NCBI GenBank assembly: GCA_022483465.1
Contig: JAKVNF010000004.1
Coordinates: 1 to 64,000, forward strand
DNA: 64,000 nucleotides
Source: Lachnospiraceae bacterium
GTDB lineage: Bacteria > Bacillota > Clostridia > Lachnospirales > Lachnospiraceae
Reading direction: 5' to 3'
Positions within the stretch are counted from its first letter, which is position 1, and each line of letters opens with the position of its first letter. The notes beneath the pieces are model-generated. The model was not told the DNA's origin and ran no database searches. It worked only from the letters and a program-made list of their open reading frames with translations. Shown piece after piece: positions 29,128 to 41,059 of the stretch. The position numbers and the translations under genes were made by a program.

Positions 29128-29985
29128 CTACTGGTTCCAGCTCTTTACGAGGGCGATCTCCCTCCGGTACCCGGCATCGTCGTTCGGCGTCTCCAGGATA
29201 AAGGGCCGCCCCTGGAGGGCAGGGTGCTGCACGATGCGCTCCAGCGCCTTCGCGCCAAGATATCCCTCCCCCAGCTTCTCGTGGCGGTCCTTCGCCGCTT
29301 CCAGGGGATTCTTGCTGTCATTGAGGTGCACGGCAAAGAGCCTCTCCAGGCCGATCTCCCGGTCGAACGCGGCAAAGACCCCGTCCGGATCATAGACCAG
29401 GTCATACCCCGCATCCCAGGTGTGGCAGGTGTCAAAGCAGACCCCAAGGTGCGCCGCCTTCTCCGGCTCCACAAGATCCATGATCCGTTTGAGCTCCTCA
29501 AAGGTCTTTCCGATCTCCGAGCCCTTGCCCGCCATGGTCTCCAAGAGGACCGTGGTGTGCTGGTCAGGCCGGATCACCCGGTTTAGGACCTCTGCGGTCT
29601 CCTCGATGCCCCGGTCCACGCCCTGGCCCGTGTGGCTTCCCGGGTGGAAGTTGTAGTAGATCGGCTCCTCCGGGGAGAGGGCCGCCATCCGCTCCATCTG
29701 GGCAAGGTCCTCCGTCATCATGGTCACCGCCAGCTCCCGGATGTCCTCCCTTGCGGAGCAGGGGTTCATCGTGTAGGGGGCATGGGCGACCATGGGGCCG
29801 AAGTGGTGCTCGGCCCGGATCTTCTGCATTTTGACAAGATCCGCCTCCTCCGGGACCTTTGCCTTCCCGCCCCGGGGACTGCGCAGAAAGAACGCGTAGG
29901 TATTGCCGTGGTAGTCCTCTGCCATCTTTTCTGCCATCGCGGCATAGCCCGCCGAGACGGACAGGTGGCTTCCGATATAGATCAT
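29128..29985 (-). CDS. nfo: Endonuclease IV
   Basis: IGSHLSVSAGYAAMAEK; YNFHPGSHTGQG; LGVCFDTCHTWDAGYD; AVHLNDSKNPLEAAKDRHEKLGEGYLG. Confidence 0.92.
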   Translation of the reverse strand: MIYIGSHLSVSAGYAAMAEKMAEDYHGNTYAFFLRSPRGGKAKVPEEADLVKMQKIRAEHHFGPMVAHAPYTMNPCSAREDIRELAVTMMTEDLAQMERMAALSPEEPIYYNFHPGSHTGQGVDRGIEETAEVLNRVIRPDQHTTVLLETMAGKGSEIGKTFEELKRIMDLVEPEKAAHLGVCFDTCHTWDAGYDLVYDPDGVFAAFDREIGLERLFAVHLNDSKNPLEAAKDRHEKLGEGYLGAKALERIVQHPALQGRPFILETPNDDAGYRREIALVKSWNQ

Positions 29986-29997
29986 TGCCTTCCTCCC

Positions 29998-31188
29998 TCA
30001 GGAGAGATCCGCGTCCATGACCGCATCCACCTTAAAGTCGGGATAGGCCGACCGGACCTCCGCCAGGATCGCGCGGTACTCCCCGGCGCGGTCCTTGCAG
30101 CCAAAGGAGATGACCATGTCAAAGCGCATCGTCTTCTTCTCGAGATCCGCAAAGAAGCCGTGCATCTGCAGCACGCTGTCGTGGCTCGTCACGATGCGGC
30201 GCACGTTCTGGTAAAGTTTTGCCTCCTCGTTGTCCCGGGTGTTCCGCGCGTAGACGCTGATGCCGGTGAGCAGGACCCCGTAGTCCTGGAAGATCTTTGC
30301 CGATACCTTCCGCTCCAGCACATCCAGCTCCTCGGCCGTCAGGTAGTCCGGCACCTCCAGGTGGATGGAGCCCAGGTACCGGTCCGGGCCGTAGTCGTTG
30401 AGCACCAGATCATAGGCGCCGTAGACGTTCGGGAAGGTGCAGCAGGTCTTCTTGATCTCCCCCACCAGTTTGCCGTCGGCCCGCTGGCCCAGGATCTGGC
30501 TGATGGTGTCCCGCAGCAAACCGATGCCGGACTTGATGATGATCACCGCGATGACCGCGCCGAGCCAGGCCTCCAGGGAGATGTGGGTAAGCAGGAACAC
30601 CGCCGCCGCGGCCAGAGTGGAGGCGGAGATCACCGCGTCCATCCTGGCATCCTCACCGGAGGCAATGAGGGACCCGCTGTTGACCTTCTGCCCTGTCTTT
30701 TTCACGTAGGTGCCAAGCAGGATCTTGACCAGCACCGCCGCGGCCACGATGACCAGGGAGATCGCGGTATAGTTCGGCAGCTCCGGGTGCAGGATCCCCT
30801 TGATGGAGGACTGCAGGGAGGTGATGCCGGCGTAGAGCACGATGACGCTGATGATGACCGCGGTCAGGTACTCGATCCTGCCGTAGCCAAAGGGGTGCTT
30901 CTTGTCCGGCTGGCGCCCTGCAAGCCGCGTTCCCACGATGGTGATCAGGCTCGATGCCGCGTCGGAGAGGTTGTTGACCGCGTCCATCACGATGGCGATG
31001 GAGCCCGTCGCCGCCCCGATGACCGCCTTGAAGGCGGCAAGGAGCACGTTTGCCCCGATGCCGATGACCGAGGTCCGGATGATCACCGCATTGCGGGGCT
31101 GCTCTTTGTCCGTCCCGACCGTCTGGATTTTCTCCTCATTTTTCCTGTTATTGCTCTCTTCCATTCCTAATTCACTCCTATCCATCAC
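29998..31188 (-). CDS. Cation diffusion facilitator family transporter
   Basis: AATGSIAIVMDAVNNLSDAASSLITIVGTRLAGRQPDKKHPFGYGRIEYLTAVIISVIVLYAGI. Confidence 0.9.
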   Translation of the reverse strand: MMDRSELGMEESNNRKNEEKIQTVGTDKEQPRNAVIIRTSVIGIGANVLLAAFKAVIGAATGSIAIVMDAVNNLSDAASSLITIVGTRLAGRQPDKKHPFGYGRIEYLTAVIISVIVLYAGITSLQSSIKGILHPELPNYTAISLVIVAAAVLVKILLGTYVKKTGQKVNSGSLIASGEDARMDAVISASTLAAAAVFLLTHISLEAWLGAVIAVIIIKSGIGLLRDTISQILGQRADGKLVGEIKKTCCTFPNVYGAYDLVLNDYGPDRYLGSIHLEVPDYLTAEELDVLERKVSAKIFQDYGVLLTGISVYARNTRDNEEAKLYQNVRRIVTSHDSVLQMHGFFADLEKKTMRFDMVISFGCKDRAGEYRAILAEVRSAYPDFKVDAVMDADLS

Positions 31189-32066
31189 ACCGCCATGGTT
31201 TCTGCGGTATACTGATTCTGTAACGTGCCGTTTGGCGCACCTTATTGTAGCGCGGCCGGAGCCATCCTGCCAGTTGTCCGCGCCGGTTTGTATTCCTGGA
31301 AAGGTCTGCCATGTCTGCGTACTTCTGGCTCGAGGGGGATGACATTCCCGCGGGAGTCGGCTTTGGCCACTTCACCCCGCTCCACTTTCTGCAGCTGTTC
31401 TTCTGCTTCGTCCTGTGCCTGGTACTGTGCCTGACCTTTTGGCGCTGCAGCTTTTCCGGGCAGACGAAGTACTTAAAAGTCCTTGCCGTCTGCATGCTGG
31501 CGGGGAACCTGGCAAGGGATGCCTTTCTCTTTTCCATCGGGCGGATGAGCCTTGCCTTCCTCCCCCTGCACCTGTGCAGCTTTTCGATCTTCGTCTACCT
31601 GCTGCACGCCTTTCTCCCGGAGCGGCAGGACGAAAAGACCGGCGCCGTCATCCAGTCCCGGTTCCGCGAGTACCTCGGGGAGACCGGCTTTGTGCTGCTT
31701 CTTCCCGGCACGGTGAGCGCGCTCCTCTTCCCGGACTGGACGAACTACCCGGTGCTCAACTTCATGAACCTGCACAGCTTCCTCTGGCACACGGTGCTGT
31801 CCGCCTATCCGATCCTCCTGTACCTGAGCCACCGGATCCGGCCCAGCATCCGGCACATCTGGTTTCCCGTGTGCTTTCTTCTTGTCATCACGCCGCCCAT
31901 CTATGCCTTTGACGCGGCCTTCGGGTACAACTACCTGTTCATCAACTGGCCCCTGAAGGGGACCCCGATCTGGGCCATCTACGAGAAGATGGGTGAATTC
32001 TGGCGCATCGGCTATGCGGCCCTTGTCATCGCCGTCATTCTCGCCGTCTACCTTCTCATCGAGGGC

Positions 32067-34346
<2,280 letters not shown>

Positions 34347-34571
34347 ATCTGATCCCCTTTCTGACTCCCGTTTGCAACGGGGGGTATTGTACCATATCCC
34401 GGCCCCGGGGGCGCTCCCGATTCGGGATTTGTCCCAGCGCGCCACCTGGCTGGAATTTTTCGGGTTTTTGCACGGATTTGTTTCCAATTTACCCACAAAC
34501 ATTTGATCTTTTCCGGTTTTTGGGTAAGATAGCTGTAGCCGGCAGAGCCGGCTACAGGAGGAGATATCACA

Positions 34572-37031
34572 ATGGATAAATGGGTCAGAGAGCGTTTTCT
34601 CCCGAACCTGCCGCTTGGGGAGGGCGGGACACGGGTGACCGCTTCGAAGGAGCACATCCGGATCTCCCGCGAGGCCGCGATGGAGGGCATGGTGCTGCTC
34701 AAGAACGACGGCGGGGTGCTGCCCCTGGCAAAGGGATCGAAGATCGCCCTGTTTGGCAAGGGAACCTTTGACTATGTCAAGGGCGGCGGCGGCTCCGGCG
34801 ACGTGCACGTCCCCTATATGAAGAATCTCTACGACGGTCTGAGCGCCTACCCGGAGGAAGTCAGCATCTTCCCCGGGACCGCGCAGTTCTATCAAAAGTA
34901 CGTCTCAGAGTGCTACCGCGAGGGCGGCATTCCCGGCATGATTGCGGAGCCGCAGCTGCCGGAGGAGCTCCTCTCTGAGGCGGCTTCCTTTGCGGACACC
35001 GCCGTGCTGTCAATCAGCCGCTTCTCCGGGGAGGCCTGGGACCGGGGCTCCAGCATGGGGCAGCCCGGAACCTACGCCTGCGATGACCAGGCCACCATTG
35101 ACCTGGAGAACCGGCTCTTTGCCCGGGGCGACTTCTACCTCACGGACGCCGAGCGTGCCCTGGTGGACCAGGTGCTGTCGGCCTTCCGCAAGGTGGTCGT
35201 CGTGCTGAACGTCGGCGGTGTGGTGGACAGCGCCTGGTTTGCCGACGAGCCGCGCATCAGCTCGGTATTTCTCGCCTGGCAGGGCGGCATGGAGGGCGGC
35301 GCTGCAGAGGCGGAGCTGATTCTGGGACACCGGAACTTCTCCGGAAAGCTCGCGGACACCTTTGCCGCCAGTCTCGAGGACTACCCCTCCACCACAGGCT
35401 TCCACGAGGCCGGAGACCACGTGGACTACACGGAGGACATCTACGTCGGCTACCGCTACTTTGAGACCCTGCCCGGCAAGGCCGTGCGGGTCAATTATCC
35501 CTTCGGCTTCGGCCTCTCCTACACGGACTTTGCGATCTCGCCGGAGGGGGCCGCGTGTGCCACTGTCCCCACCGGGGCGGAGGATCCCGAGGCGCCCAAG
35601 GAGAAGGACGTCATCACCGTGCGCCTTGCCGTGATGAACATCGGGGACTACCCGGGGCGCGAGGTGGTGCAGCTCTACTTCGGAGCGCCCCAGGGACAGC
35701 TGGGAAAGCCCGCAAGGCAGCTGATCCGCTACCACAAGACGGCCCTGCTGCCGCCGGGCGGTTCTGAGGAGATCACCTTCACCCTCGATGCCAGTGAGCT
35801 TGCGTCCTACGATGACACCGGACGGATTCAGAAGTCCTCCTGGGTGCTGGAGCGGGGCGACTACAGCTTCTATCTCGGAACGGATGTGCGCAGCGCCAAG
35901 AAGCTCTCCTTCACCTACCACCTGGATCAGGACGTGGTGACCGAGCGCCTCGTCTCCCGGATGACGCCCACACAGCTTTCGATGCGCCTTCGCGCGGACG
36001 GAAGCTTCGAGGCCCTTCCCCTGGGAGCGCCCCACGATCCCAACGCGGACGGCCTGCAGCACCTGACCGACGAGGAGATCGAGGGCCGGGAGCCCGGCAT
36101 CCGGGCACAGGATCCCTGGTACCGGTTTGGACCGAAGATGCAGACGGTCATCACGCTCCAGGATGTGGCAGACGGAAAGGCCTCGCTGGACGACTTTCTC
36201 GCCCAGCTCTCCGATGAGGACCTCTGCTGGCTGGTCGGCGGACAGCCCAATGCCGGCGTGTCCAACACCAACGGCATCGGAAACCTGCCGGCCTACGGCG
36301 TTCCCAACGTGCTGACCGCGGACGGCCCTGCGGGCGTGCGCATTGACCCGAAGACCCGCATCCGCACCACCGCCTTCCCCTGCGCAACGCTCCTTGCCTG
36401 CACCTTCGACCCAGAGATCTGCTATCAGGTGGGCCGCGCCGGTGCCGAGGAGGTCAAGGAGAACAACCTGAGCATCTGGCTGACCCCGGCCGTCAACATC
36501 CACCGCTCTCCGCTGTGCGGCAGGAACTTTGAGTACTACTCGGAGGACCCGTATCTGGCGGGCACCCAGGCAGCTGCCATGGTGCGCGGCATCCAGAGCA
36601 TGCACATCGGCGCCTGCGTCAAGCACCTGTGCTGCAACAACAAGGAGACCAACCGCAAGAACTCCGACTCCCGCGTCTCGGAGCGGGCCATCCGGGAGAT
36701 CTACTTGAAGCAGTTCGAGATCATCGTCAAGACCGCCCACCCGTGGATTATCATGACCTCCTACAACGAGATCAACGGCTGGCGCGCCTCGGAGAACCAC
36801 TCTCTCCTCGACGGAATCCTGCGCCAGGAGTGGGGCTTTGACGGGTGCTTTTCCACCGACTGGTGGAACTACGCGGAGCAGTACCAGGAAATCAACGCCG
36901 GAAATGACCTGCGGATGCCAAGCGGCTATCCCGACCGGCTCATGACGGCTCTGGAGAAGGGACTCCTCACCAGGGGCAAGCTCGAAAAGGCCGCCCGCAA
37001 CATCCTGAACCTGATTCTGAAGCTCGACTGA
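34572..37031 (+). CDS. GH3 beta-glucosidase-type enzyme with permuted domain order
   Basis: 819 aa; C-type domain and FnIII motifs (YPFGFGLSYTDF...YPGREVVQLYFGAP) precede catalytic motifs (ADGPAGVR...WLTPAVNIHRSPLCGRNFEYYSEDPYLAG...KHLCCNNKETNRKNSDSRVSER...GFDGCFSTDWW). Confidence 0.9.
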   Translation: MDKWVRERFLPNLPLGEGGTRVTASKEHIRISREAAMEGMVLLKNDGGVLPLAKGSKIALFGKGTFDYVKGGGGSGDVHVPYMKNLYDGLSAYPEEVSIFPGTAQFYQKYVSECYREGGIPGMIAEPQLPEELLSEAASFADTAVLSISRFSGEAWDRGSSMGQPGTYACDDQATIDLENRLFARGDFYLTDAERALVDQVLSAFRKVVVVLNVGGVVDSAWFADEPRISSVFLAWQGGMEGGAAEAELILGHRNFSGKLADTFAASLEDYPSTTGFHEAGDHVDYTEDIYVGYRYFETLPGKAVRVNYPFGFGLSYTDFAISPEGAACATVPTGAEDPEAPKEKDVITVRLAVMNIGDYPGREVVQLYFGAPQGQLGKPARQLIRYHKTALLPPGGSEEITFTLDASELASYDDTGRIQKSSWVLERGDYSFYLGTDVRSAKKLSFTYHLDQDVVTERLVSRMTPTQLSMRLRADGSFEALPLGAPHDPNADGLQHLTDEEIEGREPGIRAQDPWYRFGPKMQTVITLQDVADGKASLDDFLAQLSDEDLCWLVGGQPNAGVSNTNGIGNLPAYGVPNVLTADGPAGVRIDPKTRIRTTAFPCATLLACTFDPEICYQVGRAGAEEVKENNLSIWLTPAVNIHRSPLCGRNFEYYSEDPYLAGTQAAAMVRGIQSMHIGACVKHLCCNNKETNRKNSDSRVSERAIREIYLKQFEIIVKTAHPWIIMTSYNEINGWRASENHSLLDGILRQEWGFDGCFSTDWWNYAEQYQEINAGNDLRMPSGYPDRLMTALEKGLLTRGKLEKAARNILNLILKLD

Positions 37032-37053
37032 GCAGTTCCATACGAAAACAACA

Positions 37054-37091
37054 AAGCGGAGAAGGCAGATGTACTGCCTTCTCCGCTTTTA
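37054..37091. terminator. Intrinsic terminator hairpin
   Basis: AAAGCGGAGAAGGCAG ATGTA CTGCCTTCTCCGCTTTT. Confidence 0.85.
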
Positions 37092-37097
37092 TGATTC

Positions 37098-37445
37098 TTA
37101 GTATCCCCGCACGCGAAAGTCCCGCTCCCCGGGAACCGTCGGGATCCGCTCCCGCAGGGTGTCGGTGACCTCAATCCAGCTGCCGGAGGAGATCTCCCGG
37201 ATCAGGGCCTCGATGGCCTCCGGCGTTCCCTGCACCTCCATGTCAACGGTTCCGTCCGGCTCATTCTCCACCCAACCGGTGCAGTCAAGGTCCCTGGCCG
37301 CATAGACCGCCCGGTACCGAAAGCCCACGCCCTGGACCTGGCCAAAGAACGTGATCTTCTCCCGAACCGCGCCCGCCGGCGTCTTTGCCCCCGCCTCGTC
37401 TCGTTTCTTTTTTCCGCCCGCAAACCAGCTCCGAAAATCTGACAT
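37098..37445 (-). CDS. acyP: Acylphosphatase-domain protein
   Basis: ITFFGQVQGVGFRYRAVYAARDLDCTGWVENEPDGTVDMEVQGTPEAIEALI. Confidence 0.85.
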   Translation of the reverse strand: MSDFRSWFAGGKKKRDEAGAKTPAGAVREKITFFGQVQGVGFRYRAVYAARDLDCTGWVENEPDGTVDMEVQGTPEAIEALIREISSGSWIEVTDTLRERIPTVPGERDFRVRGY

Positions 37446-37565
37446 GCTATGCTTTCTCCCTGCCCACACTTTTTTCTGCGCTGTTCATAATTTGTTAACG
37501 ATTGTATTTTATTCTGTAGATGAAGTGCCACAAAATCTTTCAAATGTCAGGAGGATTACATTCAG

Positions 37566-38540
37566 ATGGGTGTTCCCAGTACGAAGGACCGCATCCGATC
37601 CGCGTTTCCGGCGGTCTGCACCGTCGCGATGATGGCCGGCATGGCGCTCGCGGCAGAGCTCACCGGGCAGCGCGAGATCCTGTTCCCGGAGATCGCCGCG
37701 CTCTCCTTCGGGTACCTGCTGTCCCCGACCCGCGCCTGGGTGGTGAACAAGAAGCGGATGCTCCTTCTCATGTCCTGCTGCGCGGTGGTGGGCTATCTCT
37801 ACTCCGTCTTTCTGCCCCTTCCCTACTGGGGCCGGATCGCCCTCGCCTTTGCGACCACCCAGGTGGTCTTTCTCTACGCCGGGACCAGCCTTGCCCCCCT
37901 CGTCTCCGCGATCGTGCTGCCGGTGGTGCTGCGCACAGACTCCCTGGTGTATCCCATCGCCGCCTTTGTCCTGACGCTCTGCGTCATCCTGCTTCGGACC
38001 CTCCTCGAGAAGCTGGGCCTTCGAAGCCGGGAATCCTTCGTCCCGCTCCCGCGCCCCTCGGCGGGCGCCGTTGTGATGGCCATCGTCCGGACGGCGATGA
38101 TCTTCGTGCTCGCCTTTTTCTGCGTGCGCATCGGCATCCTCTACGTGATCGCACCGCCCCTTCTCGTGTTCTTCACCGAGGTCACCTCGGCGAAGGACAG
38201 CAGGGCCCTGCACGCCCCCGTCTCCACGGTGCTGTTTCTGACGCTCTGCGCCCTCTCGGGTGCCAGCGCAAGGCAGCTTCTCGCGGTCCACTTCCACCTG
38301 CCGCTTACACTGGCCGCGCTGGCGGGCTCGCTTCTTAGCCTGATCATTGTCTACATCTTCGGCATGTATGTGCCGCCCGCGGGGGCGCTGTGCATGCTCG
38401 CCTTCCTGATCCCGGCGGAGAGCCTTCTCACCTATCCGCTGCAGGTTTTGACCGGCGCTGCCCTGTTCATGCTGACCGCGCACATCCGCGCAGCCGGTGC
38501 CGCAAGAGCCGGCCGAAAGCGTGCACTGCCAAGACGATGA
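37566..38540 (+). CDS. Polytopic membrane protein, function unknown (HPP/FUSC-like appearance)
   Basis: 324 aa, many hydrophobic segments; ELTGQREILFPEIAALSFGYLLSPTRAW. Confidence 0.55.
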   Translation: MGVPSTKDRIRSAFPAVCTVAMMAGMALAAELTGQREILFPEIAALSFGYLLSPTRAWVVNKKRMLLLMSCCAVVGYLYSVFLPLPYWGRIALAFATTQVVFLYAGTSLAPLVSAIVLPVVLRTDSLVYPIAAFVLTLCVILLRTLLEKLGLRSRESFVPLPRPSAGAVVMAIVRTAMIFVLAFFCVRIGILYVIAPPLLVFFTEVTSAKDSRALHAPVSTVLFLTLCALSGASARQLLAVHFHLPLTLAALAGSLLSLIIVYIFGMYVPPAGALCMLAFLIPAESLLTYPLQVLTGAALFMLTAHIRAAGAARAGRKRALPRR

Positions 38541-38546
38541 CGGTTG

Positions 38547-38585
38547 CCAAAGGCACCTGCCGCACACAAGCGGCAGGTGCCTTTT
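38547..38585. terminator. Intrinsic terminator hairpin
   Basis: AAAGGCACCTGCCGC ACACAA GCGGCAGGTGCCTTTTT. Confidence 0.85.
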
Positions 38586-38587
38586 TG

Positions 38588-39667
38588 TTATCCCAGAACC
38601 TCGATGTCCTTCGGGTAGTCGTTGAGGCGGCGGTAGCCGTCCTCCGTGATCAGCACCAGATCCTCGATCCTGGTGCCCGGGCCCTGCGGCAGGTAGATGC
38701 CGGGCTCAATGGAGAAGGTGTTGCCCACCTCGGTCAGATTTTGGAAGGCGCTGGAGACGTCGCCGTACTCGTGGTCCTCGATCCCGATGAAGTGCCCAAG
38801 CCTGTGGGTGAAGTAGGGACCGTACCCGGCCTCCGTGATGATGTCCCGGGCCTTCTTGTCGATGCTGCTAAGCGGAATGCCGGGGCGAAGCATCGCCTCC
38901 GCCTCCTCGTTGGCGCGCCGCACGGTGTTGTAGATCGTGCGCTCCTTTACTCCTGGCTCGCGCTTATAAAAGAAGGTCCGCGTCATGTCGGAGCAGTAGT
39001 TCTCGTACACGCAGCCCACATCGAAGAGGACGATGTCGCCCTCCTGCAGGCGGGTGTCATCCGGCTCGTGGTGCGGGTCGGAGGCGTGGGGGCCGAAGGA
39101 GACGATCGGCGGGAAGGAGTGGGCGGTGGCGCCAAGGGACTGATAGATGGAAAGCATCTGGTCCGCGATCTCCTGCTCCGTGACGCCCTCCTTCACCAGG
39201 GTCTTGAACTGCGCCATGGCGGCATCGTTGATCTTCGATGCCTGAATCATGCGGCGCTGCTCCTCCCTGTCCTTGATGGCCCGCGCCCGGTCCACCGCCG
39301 GGGAGCCGTTGCGAAAGCCCGCCGCCGTGTGGTGCTCCATCATGGCAAGCAGGAACTTGGCCTGCATGGTCTTGTCGATGCCGAGGAGTTCACCCGGATC
39401 CACGATCCCCGAGAGGACCTTGGTGATGTCATCGGTGTCCTTGATCAGGCGCTTTTCCACGCCGATGTCCTCCGGGAACTGGAAGAGCTCATTCAGGATC
39501 AGCACCGGCTCGGCGCCGGCGCGCAGGTACAGGGCCAGAAACCGCTCTCCGGGGTGAATCCACTTGCCAGTCATATAGAAAATCGCCGCCGGGTCGCTGA
39601 CCAGCATCTGGGAGAGCCCCAGCTCCTGCAGAAACCCGAGCGCCTTATTTACTTTTTCTCTGTCCAT
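38588..39667 (-). CDS. M24-family Xaa-Pro peptidase
   Basis: ILFDVGCVYENYCSDMTRTFFYK; YFTHRLGHFIGIEDHEYGDVS; GNTFSIEPGIYLPQGPGTRIEDLVLITEDG. Confidence 0.88.
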   Translation of the reverse strand: MDREKVNKALGFLQELGLSQMLVSDPAAIFYMTGKWIHPGERFLALYLRAGAEPVLILNELFQFPEDIGVEKRLIKDTDDITKVLSGIVDPGELLGIDKTMQAKFLLAMMEHHTAAGFRNGSPAVDRARAIKDREEQRRMIQASKINDAAMAQFKTLVKEGVTEQEIADQMLSIYQSLGATAHSFPPIVSFGPHASDPHHEPDDTRLQEGDIVLFDVGCVYENYCSDMTRTFFYKREPGVKERTIYNTVRRANEEAEAMLRPGIPLSSIDKKARDIITEAGYGPYFTHRLGHFIGIEDHEYGDVSSAFQNLTEVGNTFSIEPGIYLPQGPGTRIEDLVLITEDGYRRLNDYPKDIEVLG

Positions 39668-39756
39668 AAACGAACCTCTTTTCCTATGGTATAATTCGAG
39701 AGGCCTTGCACGGCCCCATACTCCGTCATTGTAGCGCAGAAGAAGGGAGAGCGGAA

Positions 39757-41034
39757 ATGAAATTACGGGACAGAATGGACCCCAGGTACACAAGGATCTC
39801 CCTGTATGTCATCGGGACCTGTGTCATCATCTACCTGCTCGGCTATATCATCCGCAATCTCCCCGCAGTCAGCGGCGCGATCGCGGTGGCCTTTCGCTGG
39901 TGCGTCGGGATCTTCACCCCGGTGTTCTGGGGGTTTCTGCTCGCCTACCTGCTCTTTCCGGTCAACACCCTCTTTGAAAAGCTGGAGGATCGGCTCCACA
40001 TCTTCCGAAAGTCCGCGCGCAGAAAGCGGGCCCTCTCGGTGGGCCTGACCGCCATCGTGGTGGTGGCCGTCCTGGTCGTTCTGATGTCCCTGATCGTCTC
40101 CGCCTTCTCCCGGCAGCTCTCCGTGATCAACACCGAGAGCTTCATGAACCTCGTCAACATGGCCACCCGCTCCATCGACTCGTTCTACACGACGGCGGTC
40201 AAGTGGCTCTCCCAGCTCAACTTCGAGTCCACCGAGATCAACGACTACGTGCAGCACATCGGCACGGACATCGCCTCCCTCATCACGGACTGGGGCCAGA
40301 CGGCCCTGGGGGCGCTCAAGAACATCCCCTCCTTTTTCTCCAACCTGATCTTCACGATCATCTTTGCGGTCTACTTTCAGCTCGACCATGAGGGGCTGCG
40401 CAAGTACTGGGGCCGCGCCTTCCGGGCGCTCTTCCCACGGCGCTTCAACAAGGGCCTTCGGATCTTTATCCGGGACGCGGACCGGGTCTGCTCCGGCTAC
40501 ATCCGGGGGCAGTTCCTGGATGCGGTCCTGATGGCCATCACGGTCAGCATTGCCCTGTCCCTGGCGGGGGTGCGCTTTTCCGTTCTCATCGGCATCTTCA
40601 CCGGCATCGGCAACCTGATCCCCTACGTGGGACCCATCGTGGGCTACGGCTCCACGATCCTGATCTGCCTGATCAACGGCGACTTCGTGCGGCTTGCCAT
40701 CGGCGTCGCGATCGTGTTCGTGATCCAGACCATCGACGGAAACGTGGTCAATCCCAAGCTCCTCTCTTCCAACATCGATGTCCACCCGATGCTGGTCATC
40801 ATCGCCCTGATCATCGGCAGCTCCGCCGGCGGCATCATCGGCATGCTGGCGGCCGTCCCGGTGGCAGCGCTGCTCAAGATCCAGTTTGAGCGTCTGGTGG
40901 ACTATCTCATCAAGAAGCGGGGCATCGCGGATCTGAAGCAGGAATCAGCGCAGGAGGAGAAGGCCGCCGAAACGAAAAAGAAGCGCCCCTTCCAGCGCAC
41001 CCAGGCCGGGCGGATGAATCAGGACCAGAACTGA
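39757..41034 (+). CDS. AI-2E family transporter
   Basis: GLRIFIRDADRVCSGYIRGQFLDAVLMAITVSIALSLAGVRFSVLIGIFTGIGNLIPYVGPIVG; VVNPKLLSSNIDVHPMLVIIALIIGSSAGGIIGMLAAVP. Confidence 0.9.
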   Translation: MKLRDRMDPRYTRISLYVIGTCVIIYLLGYIIRNLPAVSGAIAVAFRWCVGIFTPVFWGFLLAYLLFPVNTLFEKLEDRLHIFRKSARRKRALSVGLTAIVVVAVLVVLMSLIVSAFSRQLSVINTESFMNLVNMATRSIDSFYTTAVKWLSQLNFESTEINDYVQHIGTDIASLITDWGQTALGALKNIPSFFSNLIFTIIFAVYFQLDHEGLRKYWGRAFRALFPRRFNKGLRIFIRDADRVCSGYIRGQFLDAVLMAITVSIALSLAGVRFSVLIGIFTGIGNLIPYVGPIVGYGSTILICLINGDFVRLAIGVAIVFVIQTIDGNVVNPKLLSSNIDVHPMLVIIALIIGSSAGGIIGMLAAVPVAALLKIQFERLVDYLIKKRGIADLKQESAQEEKAAETKKKRPFQRTQAGRMNQDQN

Positions 41035-41059
41035 CGCGCGGCATCCAAGGAGGTTTTTT

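Noticed and set aside
24292-31170. Series of long plus-strand ORFs (24292-25782, 25813-28062, 28117-29586, 29632-31170)
   Set aside because: All mirror well-supported minus-strand genes (AMP ligase, decarboxylase, mscL, murD, nfo, CDF)
35010-36800. 596-aa minus-strand ORF
   Set aside because: Antisense to the permuted GH3
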